The notes: generated from the sequence alone by a model not told the origin. 10,570 nucleotides of DNA from Peptococcaceae bacterium (GCA_017383785.1 JAFNVD010000121.1:1-10570), one strand, 5' to 3'. Shown: positions 1 through 7,727, counted from the stretch's first letter. Made by a program: numbers and translations.

Positions 1-161
1 AATGGGTCTACAGTTGCGCAGCCTTCATCGTAGATAATTTTGGTACCTAAACCACGACCGCCGATGAATTTTTTTGCTACTTCAGGATCAAGATGTTCTA
101 CGGTAACGGTACCGGTAGTCAAATTGATACGAGCAATTTTTTCATGATATGCGTATGCCAT
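1..161 (-). CDS. aor: Aldehyde:ferredoxin oxidoreductase family protein, N-terminal fragment (runs off the left edge)
   Basis: Reading the reverse strand gives about 53 residues beginning MAYAYHEKIARINLTTG and continuing to a KKFIGGRGLGTKIIYDE stretch. That pattern (a short beta strand RINLTTG, then GGRGLG before a YDE) is the start of the AOR N-terminal domain, which binds the tungsto- or molybdo-bispterin cofactor. Family enzymes oxidise aldehydes to acids, or run in reverse, with ferredoxin-level electrons in the cytoplasm. I chose the ATG at 161 because AGGAGG at 175-170 leaves 8 nt. An in-frame ATG at 167 is only 2 nt from that site. The gene is divergent from a cofactor-synthesis operon, which supports a W/Mo-pterin enzyme. 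The rest of the gene, including the [4Fe-4S] cysteines, lies outside the window, so the subfamily cannot be set. Confidence is high for the family and low for the substrate. Confidence 0.88.
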   Translation of the reverse strand, partial: MAYAYHEKIARINLTTGTVTVEHLDPEVAKKFIGGRGLGTKIIYDEGCATVDP

Positions 162-233
162 ATACATGACCTCCTGTAAAATAAATTAATATTGTGAAAT
201 ATAGTGCAAATTTAAACTACACTTTATAAGCTT

Positions 234-261
234 ATTATAAGGAGTTTCCCTGTGTTTGCAA
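234..261 (-). promoter_or_regulatory. Sigma-70 type promoter for the AOR gene
   Basis: On the minus strand, TTGCAA (261-256) and a perfect TATAAT (239-234) are separated by 16 nt. Transcription would start near 227, giving a leader of about 66 nt before the AOR start at 161. The -35 box sits inside the 254-268 palindrome, a position where a bound regulator would compete with RNA polymerase. This call rests on consensus only. Confidence 0.6.
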
Positions 262-268
262 TGTAAAC
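254..268. promoter_or_regulatory. 15-bp near-palindrome, candidate operator
   Basis: GTTTGCAATGTAAAC reads as GTTT.CA.TG.AAAC, with 12 of 14 arm bases symmetric around the central base. It covers the -35 box of the AOR promoter and lies about 70-80 bp upstream of the operon promoter. A related sequence, GTGCAAATTTAAAC, occurs at 204-217. The likely binder, by inference only, is the HTH regulator encoded next door. Confidence 0.45.
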
Positions 269-336
269 GGCAGATAATTGTGCGAAATGATACGAAACAA
301 TCTTAAATAACACATATGAAAAAACATGACATGCTA

Positions 337-364
337 TTGCGAAAAAAAAACTAGCTGTTATAAT
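337..364 (+). promoter_or_regulatory. Promoter of the cofactor-synthesis operon
   Basis: TTGCGA (337-342) and TATAAT (359-364) are 16 nt apart. Transcription should begin near 371, about 98 nt before the preferred TTG start of the regulator gene. The tandem repeats at 377-450 would therefore lie in the untranslated leader. Confidence 0.65.
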
Positions 365-376
365 GGGATTATACTA

Positions 377-450
377 TGTGAAAAAATGCATTTGTGAAAA
401 GAAGCATTTGCACAAAAGATGTATTTGCACAAAATGCATTTGAAAAATGG
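377..450 (+). repeat. Degenerate 16-bp tandem repeat in the operon leader
   Basis: Four full units and a partial fifth follow one another: TGTGAAAAAATGCATT (377-392), TGTGAAAAGAAGCATT (393-408), TGCACAAAAGATGTATT (409-425), TGCACAAAATGCATT (426-440), then TGAAAAATGG (441-450). Unit lengths are 16, 16, 17 and 15, so the array is not in a coding register. It starts a few bases after the predicted transcription start and ends just before the GGGAGG ribosome binding site at 457-462. The motif ATTTGCAC (406-413 and 423-430) also occurs inverted at 204-211. A multi-site operator or a leader RNA element are both possible. Confidence 0.6.
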
Positions 451-468
451 CGTGAGGGAGGGAGTCGA

Positions 469-1404
469 TTGAAACAGAATAAATCGTTGTCAACGCAGGA
501 AGTAGCAGATATTTTACATGTCAGTAAATCCACCATTTATGAATTGATTCGCAAAGGAGAAATTCATTCTTATAAAATTGGGCGTAAAGTACGGTTTACT
601 CAGGATGATGTGGATGCATACATTGCCCGTTCTCGTCATGAACATTCGACCAGACCGGTGAAAAACATTGATACCCATTCTACATTGCTGACACCGGAGC
701 AGAACGACACACCGGAGGTGATTCTCGCAGGGCAGGATGTGGTATTGGATATCCTAGCCAATTATCTGCAAGAGGAAGATGTTGCCGTTGGTCGTACCTA
801 TTTATCCGGATTTGAGGGGCTCTTATCGTTGTATCAGGACCATGTACATGTGGCGGCATGTCATCTATATGATGGCAAAGAATACAATACCGCTTATGTA
901 CAGCATTTATTGCCGGGGGTACCTGCCGTTTTGGTCAATATCAGTTATCGCATGCAGGGCTTTTATGTACAGGCCGGCAATCCAAAGCAGATAAAAGGCT
1001 GGCAGGACTTAAAACGGGACGATATTACCATTCTCAATCGTCGTGCAGGATCCAGTGCTCGTATTTTACTGGATTTACAGCTAAAAAAACTTGGCCTTAG
1101 CAGTGCCTCTATAAAAGGCTATGACAAAATTATGAAATCTCATTTGACCATGGCTGCATCGGTGGCAAATGGGGAGGCTGATTTGGCTATTGGTACCGAA
1201 CGGGTTTCCCGACAAATGGATGGCATTGATTTTATTCCGTTAGAAGAAGAACGGTTTGATATTGTGATCAAGAAAGCGTTGTTTGATACAGAACCGATAC
1301 AAAAATTGATGCATGTATTAAACAGCCGAGCGTTTCGTATTGAAATTTCTCATTTCTCAGGAAATGATTATCGTGATTTAGGAAAAATAATTGCGGAGGT
1401 TTGA
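469..1404 (+). CDS. HTH (excisionase-type) transcriptional regulator with a C-terminal substrate-binding domain
   Basis: Residues about 7-55 form an excisionase/MerR-like helix-turn-helix (LSTQEVADILHVSKSTIYEL, then GRKVRFTQDDVDAYI). After a polar linker, residues about 90-310 form a periplasmic-binding-protein-like domain without a signal peptide, so it acts in the cytoplasm as a ligand sensor. The domain shows ACHLYDG...YN, NRRAGSSARILLD and a GYDKIMKSH...ANGEADLAIG stretch, all mirrored in the MoeA fusion two genes downstream. I chose the TTG at 469 (311 aa) because GGAGG at 457-461 leaves a 7-nt spacer. An in-frame GTG at 394 would add 25 residues but has no ribosome binding site and would be read through the tandem repeats. 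It is first in the operon, with 1 nt before moeA. Likely targets are its own promoter and that of the divergent AOR gene. The ligand (molybdate, tungstate or a pterin) is unknown. Confidence 0.85.
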   Translation: MKQNKSLSTQEVADILHVSKSTIYELIRKGEIHSYKIGRKVRFTQDDVDAYIARSRHEHSTRPVKNIDTHSTLLTPEQNDTPEVILAGQDVVLDILANYLQEEDVAVGRTYLSGFEGLLSLYQDHVHVAACHLYDGKEYNTAYVQHLLPGVPAVLVNISYRMQGFYVQAGNPKQIKGWQDLKRDDITILNRRAGSSARILLDLQLKKLGLSSASIKGYDKIMKSHLTMAASVANGEADLAIGTERVSRQMDGIDFIPLEEERFDIVIKKALFDTEPIQKLMHVLNSRAFRIEISHFSGNDYRDLGKIIAEV

Positions 1405-1405
1405 T

Positions 1406-2626
1406 ATGCTGTATGTAAAAACACCGGAAGAAGTTCTGGATTTGATACAAAACACATTTTCAGCTGTTGCAGATGTGGAATATGTACCTCTTGCTTCTGC
1501 CATTGGCCGTGTATTGGCAGAGGATATAGCGGCTGAGGAATATGTACCGGATTTTAATCGTTCTACAGTAGATGGCTATGCTGTGCACGCGCGAGATACC
1601 TTTGGATGCAGCGAAGCTATTCCTGCCATGCTGCCGGTAGCCGGTGAAGTGCTGATGGGGCAGGCGGCAGACTTTGTACTGCAAATGGATGCATGTTGTA
1701 TTGTACCTACCGGTGGTGCGTTGCCGGAGGGTGCAGACAGTGTGGTGATGGTGGAATACACCGAAAACTTCGGTGATGGACTCATTGGCATCGGCAAGAG
1801 TGTTGCGCCGGGGGATAATGTCATTTTCCGAGGGGACGATGTATATCCGGGCAAAGTGGTCTTACAAAAAGGTCGTGTACTGGGCGCACAGGATATTGGT
1901 GCATTGGCTGCCATCGGTAAAGTGTCTGTACCGGTACGCAAAAAATTATTGGCCGGGATTATTTCTACCGGTGACGAACTGGTACCGGCAGAGGAACAGC
2001 CAAAACACGGACAGGTGCGAGATGTTAATAGCTATATGCTGTCGGCTATGATGGAGGCATTTGGGGTACAGACTATCAATTATGGCATTGTAATCGATGA
2101 TACTGCGTTGCTTTCTGAAAAAATGGCACAGGCTGTGACCGAGTGTGATTTGGTGCTGATTTCCGGAGGCAGCAGTGTAGGTGTCAAAGATGCCACCTGC
2201 AGTATGATTGAATCTATGGGAGAACTATTGGTACATGGCATTGCTATGAAACCGGGGAAACCAACGATTTTGGGTAAAGTACAGGAGAAACCTGTATTTG
2301 GCTTACCGGGGCATCCGGTAGCGGCTTATTTCGTAGCCAAATTGTTTGTATTGCCGTTGGTAGGGATTCTGATGGAACGCACTATGACACAATACACCGT
2401 CACAGCGGTATTGAGTGAAAGCCTCAGTGCAAACCAGGGACGAGCACAATATCAATGCTGTCATTTGGCACAGCAGGATGGGCAGGTCATTGCTTATCCG
2501 ATTCGTTCCAAATCAGGACTGATCACTACATTGGCAGGGGCAGATGGGTATTTCTCTATTGCACGAGATTGCGAGGGTCTGCCAAAAGGCGCACAAGTAC
2601 AGGTAGTAGTGAGTATAGGAGAATAA
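1406..2626 (+). CDS. moeA: Molybdopterin molybdenumtransferase MoeA (copy 1)
   Basis: MoeA inserts the metal into adenylated molybdopterin, the last step common to Mo and W cofactors. The 406-residue length is the family norm. Landmarks in order are DFNRSTVDGYAV at residues 49-60 (the conserved Asp is D56), VPTGGALPEGADSVVMVEY, GIISTGDEL, ISGGSSVGVKD in the MoCF-biosynthesis domain, HGIAMKPGKPTILG and GLPGHPVAA. A C-terminal beta-barrel domain follows. The ATG at 1406 is preferred over an upstream TTG at 1391 because GGAGG (1395-1399) leaves 6 nt. The stop of the regulator gene is 1 nt upstream, so the two are probably translationally coupled. This copy has the classical metal-pocket motifs, unlike the next gene. 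Confidence 0.95.
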   Translation: MLYVKTPEEVLDLIQNTFSAVADVEYVPLASAIGRVLAEDIAAEEYVPDFNRSTVDGYAVHARDTFGCSEAIPAMLPVAGEVLMGQAADFVLQMDACCIVPTGGALPEGADSVVMVEYTENFGDGLIGIGKSVAPGDNVIFRGDDVYPGKVVLQKGRVLGAQDIGALAAIGKVSVPVRKKLLAGIISTGDELVPAEEQPKHGQVRDVNSYMLSAMMEAFGVQTINYGIVIDDTALLSEKMAQAVTECDLVLISGGSSVGVKDATCSMIESMGELLVHGIAMKPGKPTILGKVQEKPVFGLPGHPVAAYFVAKLFVLPLVGILMERTMTQYTVTAVLSESLSANQGRAQYQCCHLAQQDGQVIAYPIRSKSGLITTLAGADGYFSIARDCEGLPKGAQVQVVVSIGE

Positions 2627-2646
2627 ATCTTTAGGAGATAACTACA

Positions 2647-4560
2647 ATGGGATTTGAATATTTAACAAATATTCCGCTAGAAAAAGCGCAAGAGGAATAT
2701 TTAGCACTATTAAAACAGAACGGGTTTGCACCGAAAACAGAGATGATTCCTGTATTTGAAGCCTGTGGACGTATTACTGCAAAGCCGGTGTATGCCCATA
2801 TTTGTGCACCCCATTATGCTGCCAGTGCTATGGATGGCATTGCGGTAAATGCACGGGACACATTCGGTGCTACCGAAACAACACCGCTTATTTTAAATAC
2901 CAATCAATATGTGGTAGTCGATACCGGTGACCCAATCCCGGCAGACTGTGATGCGGTAATTATGGTAGAAGAACTGGTACACAACGAGGATGGTACCATT
3001 ACCATTCATGGAGCGGCTGCGCCGTGGCAGCATATCCGTCAGATTGGCGAAGATATTTGTGTCGGTGAAATGATTTTACCTGCACTGACCGAGATTTCCC
3101 CTTCTGCCATTGGTGCTATGATTGCAGGCGGTGTGTTAGAAACGGAAGTCATTGGCAGACCTGTGGTTGGCATTATTCCTACCGGCGATGAAATTGTACC
3201 GCCATGTACTGATCCAAAACCGGGTGATATTCTGGAATTCAACAGCTCTATTTTTTCTGCTATGCTGAATGGCTGGGGTGCAGAGGCTGTGGTATATCCA
3301 ATCGTGCCCGATAATTTTGATGCGATTTTGGAAATGGTAGACAAGGCGTCTGCCGAATGTGATATGGTTATTTTGAATGCAGGTTCCTCTGCCGGCAGAG
3401 AAGATTATTCTGCCAAGGTAATTGCATCATTGGGTGACGTATTGTATCACGGTATTGCCATCAAGCCGGGCAAACCTGCGATTTTAGGCTGTCGCGGTGC
3501 AGTGCCAATCTTGGGTGTACCGGGATATCCTGTATCCGGTATCATTGTGATTGAAGAATTGCTGAAACCGTTAATTGATCATTGGCTGAAAGTGCCTGCA
3601 GTGCAGAAACAATATGTAAAAGCGGTACTGACACGACAGATTGTGTCAGGGTTAAAATACAAAGAATTTGTGCGCGTGCGCATGGGGTATGTAGGCGACA
3701 GACTGATGGCATCTCCGCTGAGCAGAGGCAGCGGTGTGGTGACTTCCTTTATGAAAGCAGACGGTATCTTAGAAGTGCCGCAAGGCTTAGAAGGCTATGA
3801 AGCCGGGGCTGAAGTAGAAGTGCGTCTGTTGTGCAGTGTGGAAAAACTAAAAAACACACTGGTAGTCATCGGCAGCCATGACCCGCTTTTGGATGAAGTG
3901 GGGAATATGCTTCATGTAACAGATGAGAGCATGTATATGAGCTCCTCCCATGTAGGGTCTATGGGTGGCATTATGGCCATTCGCCGTGGGGAAGCCCATA
4001 TGGCAGGATGTCATTTATTAGACACTGTGACCGGGGAATACAATTTGGCCTTTATGAAAAAGTATTTCCCGAAAGGTGATGTCAAACTGGTGCGTTGTGT
4101 AGGCCGTCAGCAGGGGTTGATGGTAGCCAAAGAGAACCCATTGGGGATTCAAACCTTTGCCGATATTGCCAAAGACGGCGTACGCTATGTCAATCGTCAG
4201 AAAGGCTCCGGCACACGGATTTTGGCTGATTATTTGTGCAAAACAGAAGGAGTCGACCCGCAAGCTGTGTATGGATATGATCGAGAAGAAATGACCCATA
4301 CTTCCGTGGCAGCCCAGATTGCAAACGGCAGTGCAGATGCCGGTATGGGGATTTATTCTGCTGCCAAACTGTATGATTTAGACTTTATTCCAATCTGTAT
4401 CGAAGAATACGATTTGATTGTTTCCGACTATGCATGGAACACGCCGATGGTACAGCAATTGATGGAAATTTTGAAAAGCGATGCATTCCGTCAGAAAATG
4501 ATGGAGTTGGGTGGATATACTGTAGAGGGAGCCGGAGAATTACGTGCTTATGAAGGATAG
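2647..4560 (+). CDS. MoeA (copy 2) fused to a periplasmic-binding-protein-like domain
   Basis: This 637-residue protein has two parts. Residues 1 to about 400 are a full MoeA: AMDGIAV (61-67), DTGDPIPADCDAVIMVEE, GIIPTGDEIV, NAGSSAGREDYS, HGIAIKPGKPAILG and GVPGYPVSG. Residues from about 400 to 637 are a substrate-binding domain with HDPLLDEV, AGCHLLD...GEYN, QKGSGTRILADYL and a YGYDREEMTHT...ANGSADAGMG stretch. The fusion architecture is known in archaea and anaerobic bacteria. The second half resembles the ligand domain of the operon's regulator. Compared with copy 1, the domain III loop is NAGSSAG instead of SGGSSVG, and PGHPV becomes PGYPV, so the metal pocket may differ. AGGAG (2633-2637) lies 9 nt before the ATG, and the gap from copy 1 is 20 nt. 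The C-terminal domain could bind metal oxyanion or pterin, which is inferred, not shown. Confidence 0.93.
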   Translation: MGFEYLTNIPLEKAQEEYLALLKQNGFAPKTEMIPVFEACGRITAKPVYAHICAPHYAASAMDGIAVNARDTFGATETTPLILNTNQYVVVDTGDPIPADCDAVIMVEELVHNEDGTITIHGAAAPWQHIRQIGEDICVGEMILPALTEISPSAIGAMIAGGVLETEVIGRPVVGIIPTGDEIVPPCTDPKPGDILEFNSSIFSAMLNGWGAEAVVYPIVPDNFDAILEMVDKASAECDMVILNAGSSAGREDYSAKVIASLGDVLYHGIAIKPGKPAILGCRGAVPILGVPGYPVSGIIVIEELLKPLIDHWLKVPAVQKQYVKAVLTRQIVSGLKYKEFVRVRMGYVGDRLMASPLSRGSGVVTSFMKADGILEVPQGLEGYEAGAEVEVRLLCSVEKLKNTLVVIGSHDPLLDEVGNMLHVTDESMYMSSSHVGSMGGIMAIRRGEAHMAGCHLLDTVTGEYNLAFMKKYFPKGDVKLVRCVGRQQGLMVAKENPLGIQTFADIAKDGVRYVNRQKGSGTRILADYLCKTEGVDPQAVYGYDREEMTHTSVAAQIANGSADAGMGIYSAAKLYDLDFIPICIEEYDLIVSDYAWNTPMVQQLMEILKSDAFRQKMMELGGYTVEGAGELRAYEG

Positions 4561-5920
4561 CGCTGTAAATGAACAAATTAAGTACGATGTTGCAATCATT
4601 GGCGGAGGCATATTAGGCTGTTTTGCGGCGCGAAACCTAATGCGGTGGAATGTGTCTGCGGTGCTCATTGAGGCAGAGGATGATGTATGTAAAGGTATTA
4701 CCCGTGCTAATTCGGCAATTGTGTATACCGGTTATGACAATAAGCCCGGCAGTCTCAAAGCAGCCCTTACGGTACAAAGCAATCGCGACTTTGCTAAGTT
4801 GTGTGAGGAATTGGATGTACCATTTTCTCGATGCGGGTCATTGTTAGTTGCATTTGATAGCGAAGCAGAGACGGTATTGCAAAAAAAATATCATAATGGT
4901 ATTCGTAACGGTGTAAATGGGCTGAAACTGTTAAGCGGTGCAGAAGTATTGGAACTGGAGCCAATGCTTTCAGCAAATGTCCGGGTTGGGCTGTATGCTC
5001 CGGATACCGGCACTGTGAATCCGTGGCAATTGGGCATTGCAGCCTGTGAAAATGCCATGGCTAATGGCTGTGACGTATGGTGCAATGAAACTGTATCAAA
5101 CATTGTTCGAAGCGAAAACGGGTATTGGATTACCACAAGTAATAAAAAGGTGCATGCAAAAGCAATCATCAACTGTGCCGGGCTTTCTGCAGATCAGGTA
5201 CAGAATCTGCTGTATCCTGCGGAAGTATCTTTGGATTTTGACGGTGCCGATTATCTGGTGATGGATAAAGCTATTGCAAAGCCCAAGCATGTTATTTTTC
5301 ATGAAACAGCGGAAGGCAAAGGCATTACTGCAGTGCCATGCACAGAAGGAAATTTGCTGCTAGAATCTACCGCCAGAGCATTGACCGTGCCCTTTGCTTC
5401 CACATTAGAAGGAATCAGGTCTGTAAAAGATACAGTAAAAGCGGTATTGCCGCAAGTAGATACGACGAAAGTAATTCGTTCTTTTGGTGCGGTACGTCCA
5501 AATTTGCGAGGTAGAAACGGTGAGAATATTTCCGATTTTTATATAGGCAATCCTGCACCGGATTTTTATAGCCTTATAGGTGTTAAAACACCGGGGCTTA
5601 CCTGTGCCGATGCATTGGGACGATCTGTTGCAGAAAAAGTTGCAGTGTATTTGCATGCAGAGGAAAATACAGCATTTTCGCCTGTGCGCAAAGGCATTGC
5701 CAAAACCGATGGGCAAATTATTTGCCAATGTGAACAAATCACCAAAGGTGAAATCATAGAAGCAATAAAACGAGGTGCCACGACGGTAGATAGTATAAAG
5801 CGCCGTGTGGGCACCGGAATGGGCCGCTGCCAGGGAAGCAGATGTACCTATGCCATTGAACGGCTGTTGGAGGAAGAAATCCATGGAGAAAACGTGCGTA
5901 GAGCAAAAGAAACAATATGA
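4544..5920 (+). CDS. GlpA/LhgO-like FAD-dependent oxidoreductase with C-terminal BFD-type [2Fe-2S] domain
   Basis: Residues near the start carry a Rossmann FAD site (VAIIGGGILGC) followed by SAIVYTGYDNKPGS, typical of the DAO/glycerol-3-phosphate dehydrogenase superfamily. The C-terminal end holds four cysteines, C394-x-C396-x32-C429-x4-C434, the BFD-like [2Fe-2S] pattern. Such proteins oxidise an alpha-hydroxy or amino group and pass electrons through the iron-sulfur cluster. There is no signal peptide and it should be cytoplasmic. The GTG at 4544 lies 6 nt after GGAG (4534-4537). An ATG at 4550 with 12 nt spacing is the alternative. Either way it overlaps the end of the moeA fusion by 11-17 nt. 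The next gene encodes a partner flavoprotein, and such pairs are usually part of a three-gene set. Its substrate is unknown and its place in a cofactor operon is unexplained. The gene has no frameshift. Confidence 0.85.
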   Translation: MLMKDSAVNEQIKYDVAIIGGGILGCFAARNLMRWNVSAVLIEAEDDVCKGITRANSAIVYTGYDNKPGSLKAALTVQSNRDFAKLCEELDVPFSRCGSLLVAFDSEAETVLQKKYHNGIRNGVNGLKLLSGAEVLELEPMLSANVRVGLYAPDTGTVNPWQLGIAACENAMANGCDVWCNETVSNIVRSENGYWITTSNKKVHAKAIINCAGLSADQVQNLLYPAEVSLDFDGADYLVMDKAIAKPKHVIFHETAEGKGITAVPCTEGNLLLESTARALTVPFASTLEGIRSVKDTVKAVLPQVDTTKVIRSFGAVRPNLRGRNGENISDFYIGNPAPDFYSLIGVKTPGLTCADALGRSVAEKVAVYLHAEENTAFSPVRKGIAKTDGQIICQCEQITKGEIIEAIKRGATTVDSIKRRVGTGMGRCQGSRCTYAIERLLEEEIHGENVRRAKETI

Positions 5921-6761
5921 TATACTCATCATAGGTGCCGGTGTGGCAGGGCTTTCTGCTGCTAAATCTGCGTACGAACTGGGATGCCGCAGTATTTTGG
6001 TGGTAGAGCATACAAACTATTTGGGCGGGATTTTGCATCAATGTGCCCATTATGGATTTGGAGATGGTCTTAATGGGCCCGAGTATATCCAAACCCTGCT
6101 GGACGCTTTTCCAAATGAGTTAGAGTATCGCTTAAATACTACGGTGATTGGCATACATGCAGATAAAACTGCTGTACTTTCCTCAGCAGAATATGGCGTA
6201 CAAACGATTTGCTTTTCGCAATTAATACTGGCTGCAGGCTGTCGCGAAATACAGGCCGGAGCATTAGACATTGCTGGGACAAGGCCTATGGGTGTATATA
6301 CCGCAGGACAAATGCAGGAAATGATAAATGTATATGGAATATTGCCGCAGAGTCCTGTTGTCATATTGGGTAGTGGAGATATTGGGCTTATTATGGCTAA
6401 ACAGATTGCTGAGATTGGTGGAGAGGTAGCACTGGTGGAGCAAAACAGTGTATTGGGCGGTCTAGAACGCAATCAATGGGGGATAGAACAATATGCGATT
6501 CCTGTATATTTTGACACTACGATTACAGAATTGCACGGTGAAAAACATTTGAGTGCGGTTACATTGGGAAACGGAGCAGAGCTTCCGTGCAAAACATTAC
6601 TGATTGCAGTCGGGCTGATACCAAATCAGGAACTGCTCGATGGTATTGGCCATCCCGATTGGCTGCATTTGTGCGGGAATTGCAATAGAATACATGCTAT
6701 GATAGAATCAGTAGTATATGAAGGGAAAAAGGCAGGAATTTCAGCCTGTGAGAAATTGTGA
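5883..6761 (+). CDS. Compact NAD(P)/FAD-dependent oxidoreductase (partner of the GlpA-like protein)
   Basis: The 292-residue protein has two dinucleotide-binding motifs, GAGVAG (residues 18-23) for FAD and VVILGSGDIG (159-168) for NAD(P)H. It also carries LGGILHQC, LILAAGCRE, MGVYTAGQMQEM and LIAVGLIPNQELL. These match the pyridine-nucleotide-disulfide oxidoreductase partner that normally sits beside GlpA-like proteins. Relatives I know are around 400 residues or more. Here the part between IPNQELL and the closing LCGNC...EGKKAG segment looks shortened. I chose the ATG at 5883 because GGAGG (5869-5873) leaves 9 nt; it overlaps the previous gene by 38 nt, which implies coupling. The third member often found with such pairs, a small CxxC (DUF1667-type) protein, is absent here. 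A role shuttling electrons between NAD(P)H and the AOR system or the partner is an inference. Confidence 0.8.
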   Translation: MEKTCVEQKKQYDILIIGAGVAGLSAAKSAYELGCRSILVVEHTNYLGGILHQCAHYGFGDGLNGPEYIQTLLDAFPNELEYRLNTTVIGIHADKTAVLSSAEYGVQTICFSQLILAAGCREIQAGALDIAGTRPMGVYTAGQMQEMINVYGILPQSPVVILGSGDIGLIMAKQIAEIGGEVALVEQNSVLGGLERNQWGIEQYAIPVYFDTTITELHGEKHLSAVTLGNGAELPCKTLLIAVGLIPNQELLDGIGHPDWLHLCGNCNRIHAMIESVVYEGKKAGISACEKL

Positions 6762-6771
6762 GGTGCAGTAT

Positions 6772-7725
6772 ATGATAGATAAATTTGGACGAAATATCAC
6801 ATATCTACGCCTTTCCGTGACCGAATTATGCAATTTACGGTGTCGGTATTGTATGCCTGCGGACGGTGTTTGCAAAAAGAGTCATACAGAAATGCTGACC
6901 GAAGATGAAATGATAGATGTGGTAAAGGCCGCAGCATCACTTGGGATTACCAAAGTGCGGATCACCGGCGGTGAACCGCTGGTCAAAAAAAATATCGTAT
7001 CCATCTGTGAACGTACAGCTAATGTGGACGGCATAGAAGAAGTATGCCTTACCACCAATGCTGTGCTGTTGCCCCAATATGCCAAACCACTGCGTGATGC
7101 AGGTGTAAATCGATTGAATATCAGTTTGGATACCTTAAATCCGGAGAAATATGCATATATCACCCGCACCGGGGTGCTAGAGGATGCCATGCAAGGTATT
7201 CAGGCGGCATTGGATGCAGGGTTTGAAAAAGTGAAAATAAATGCTGTATTGATTGGTGGCTTTAATGAGGATGAAATCTCATCGCTGGCAGAGTTAACAA
7301 TGCAGTATCCTATAGATGTACGGTTTATAGAAATGATGCCGATGTATGATAGCGGAGATTTTGATGAAACCGGTCTGGTACCATGTGCCAAAGTATTGGA
7401 GGTACTGCCGGAATTGCAAATTGTAAATGCATCCGACGGTGTAGCCGAGCTATATCGGCTGCCGAATGCACTGGGAAATGTAGGGTTGATTCGCCCGATT
7501 AGTGCTCATTTTTGCGGTACTTGCAATCGGATTCGGGTAACGGCTGACGGCAAATTGAAACCATGTCTCCATGCATCTACCGAATATGCATTAAAAGGCT
7601 TAAGTTTTGATGATATGAAAACAGTTATGGCCGAGGCCATTTATCATAAACCGCAGTGGCACGGTGAACTGGATACCATTCATCGCAGCCGTGCAGGGCG
7701 GAACATGAACGAGATAGGGGGATAA
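6772..7725 (+). CDS. moaA: GTP 3',8-cyclase MoaA
   Basis: MoaA is the radical SAM enzyme that converts GTP to 3',8-cyclo-GTP, the first step of pterin cofactor synthesis. The radical SAM cluster motif is C20-x3-C24-x2-C27 within ELCNLRCRYCMP. The second [4Fe-4S] cluster uses C248-x2-C251-x13-C265 in the FCGTCNRIRVTADG region. The protein ends NMNEIGG, and the C-terminal Gly-Gly is the known functional tail of MoaA. Length is 317 aa, normal for the family. The ATG at 6772 follows GAGGTG (6760-6765) by 6 nt; an upstream ATG at 6718 lies inside the previous gene and lacks a site. It is 10 nt after the flavoprotein gene. Its final GGG GGA codons double as the ribosome binding site for moaC. Confidence 0.97.
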   Translation: MIDKFGRNITYLRLSVTELCNLRCRYCMPADGVCKKSHTEMLTEDEMIDVVKAAASLGITKVRITGGEPLVKKNIVSICERTANVDGIEEVCLTTNAVLLPQYAKPLRDAGVNRLNISLDTLNPEKYAYITRTGVLEDAMQGIQAALDAGFEKVKINAVLIGGFNEDEISSLAELTMQYPIDVRFIEMMPMYDSGDFDETGLVPCAKVLEVLPELQIVNASDGVAELYRLPNALGNVGLIRPISAHFCGTCNRIRVTADGKLKPCLHASTEYALKGLSFDDMKTVMAEAIYHKPQWHGELDTIHRSRAGRNMNEIGG

Positions 7726-7727
7726 CC

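Noticed and set aside
377..450. CRISPR array
   Set aside because: Units are 15-17 bp, back to back without spacers, and no cas genes are present.
394..468. GTG start for the regulator, adding 25 residues
   Set aside because: No ribosome binding site precedes it, the extra residues are encoded by the tandem repeats, and the TTG at 469 has an ideal GGAGG spacing.
371..468. Moco/Tuco riboswitch in the operon leader
   Set aside because: The leader is only about 98 nt and made mostly of short repeats. I see no GC-rich multi-stem fold like the known element upstream of moaA.
5405..5932. Long minus-strand frame opposite the GlpA-like gene
   Set aside because: It is a shadow of a well-supported flavoprotein gene, with Cys/Phe/Tyr-rich composition and no ribosome binding site.
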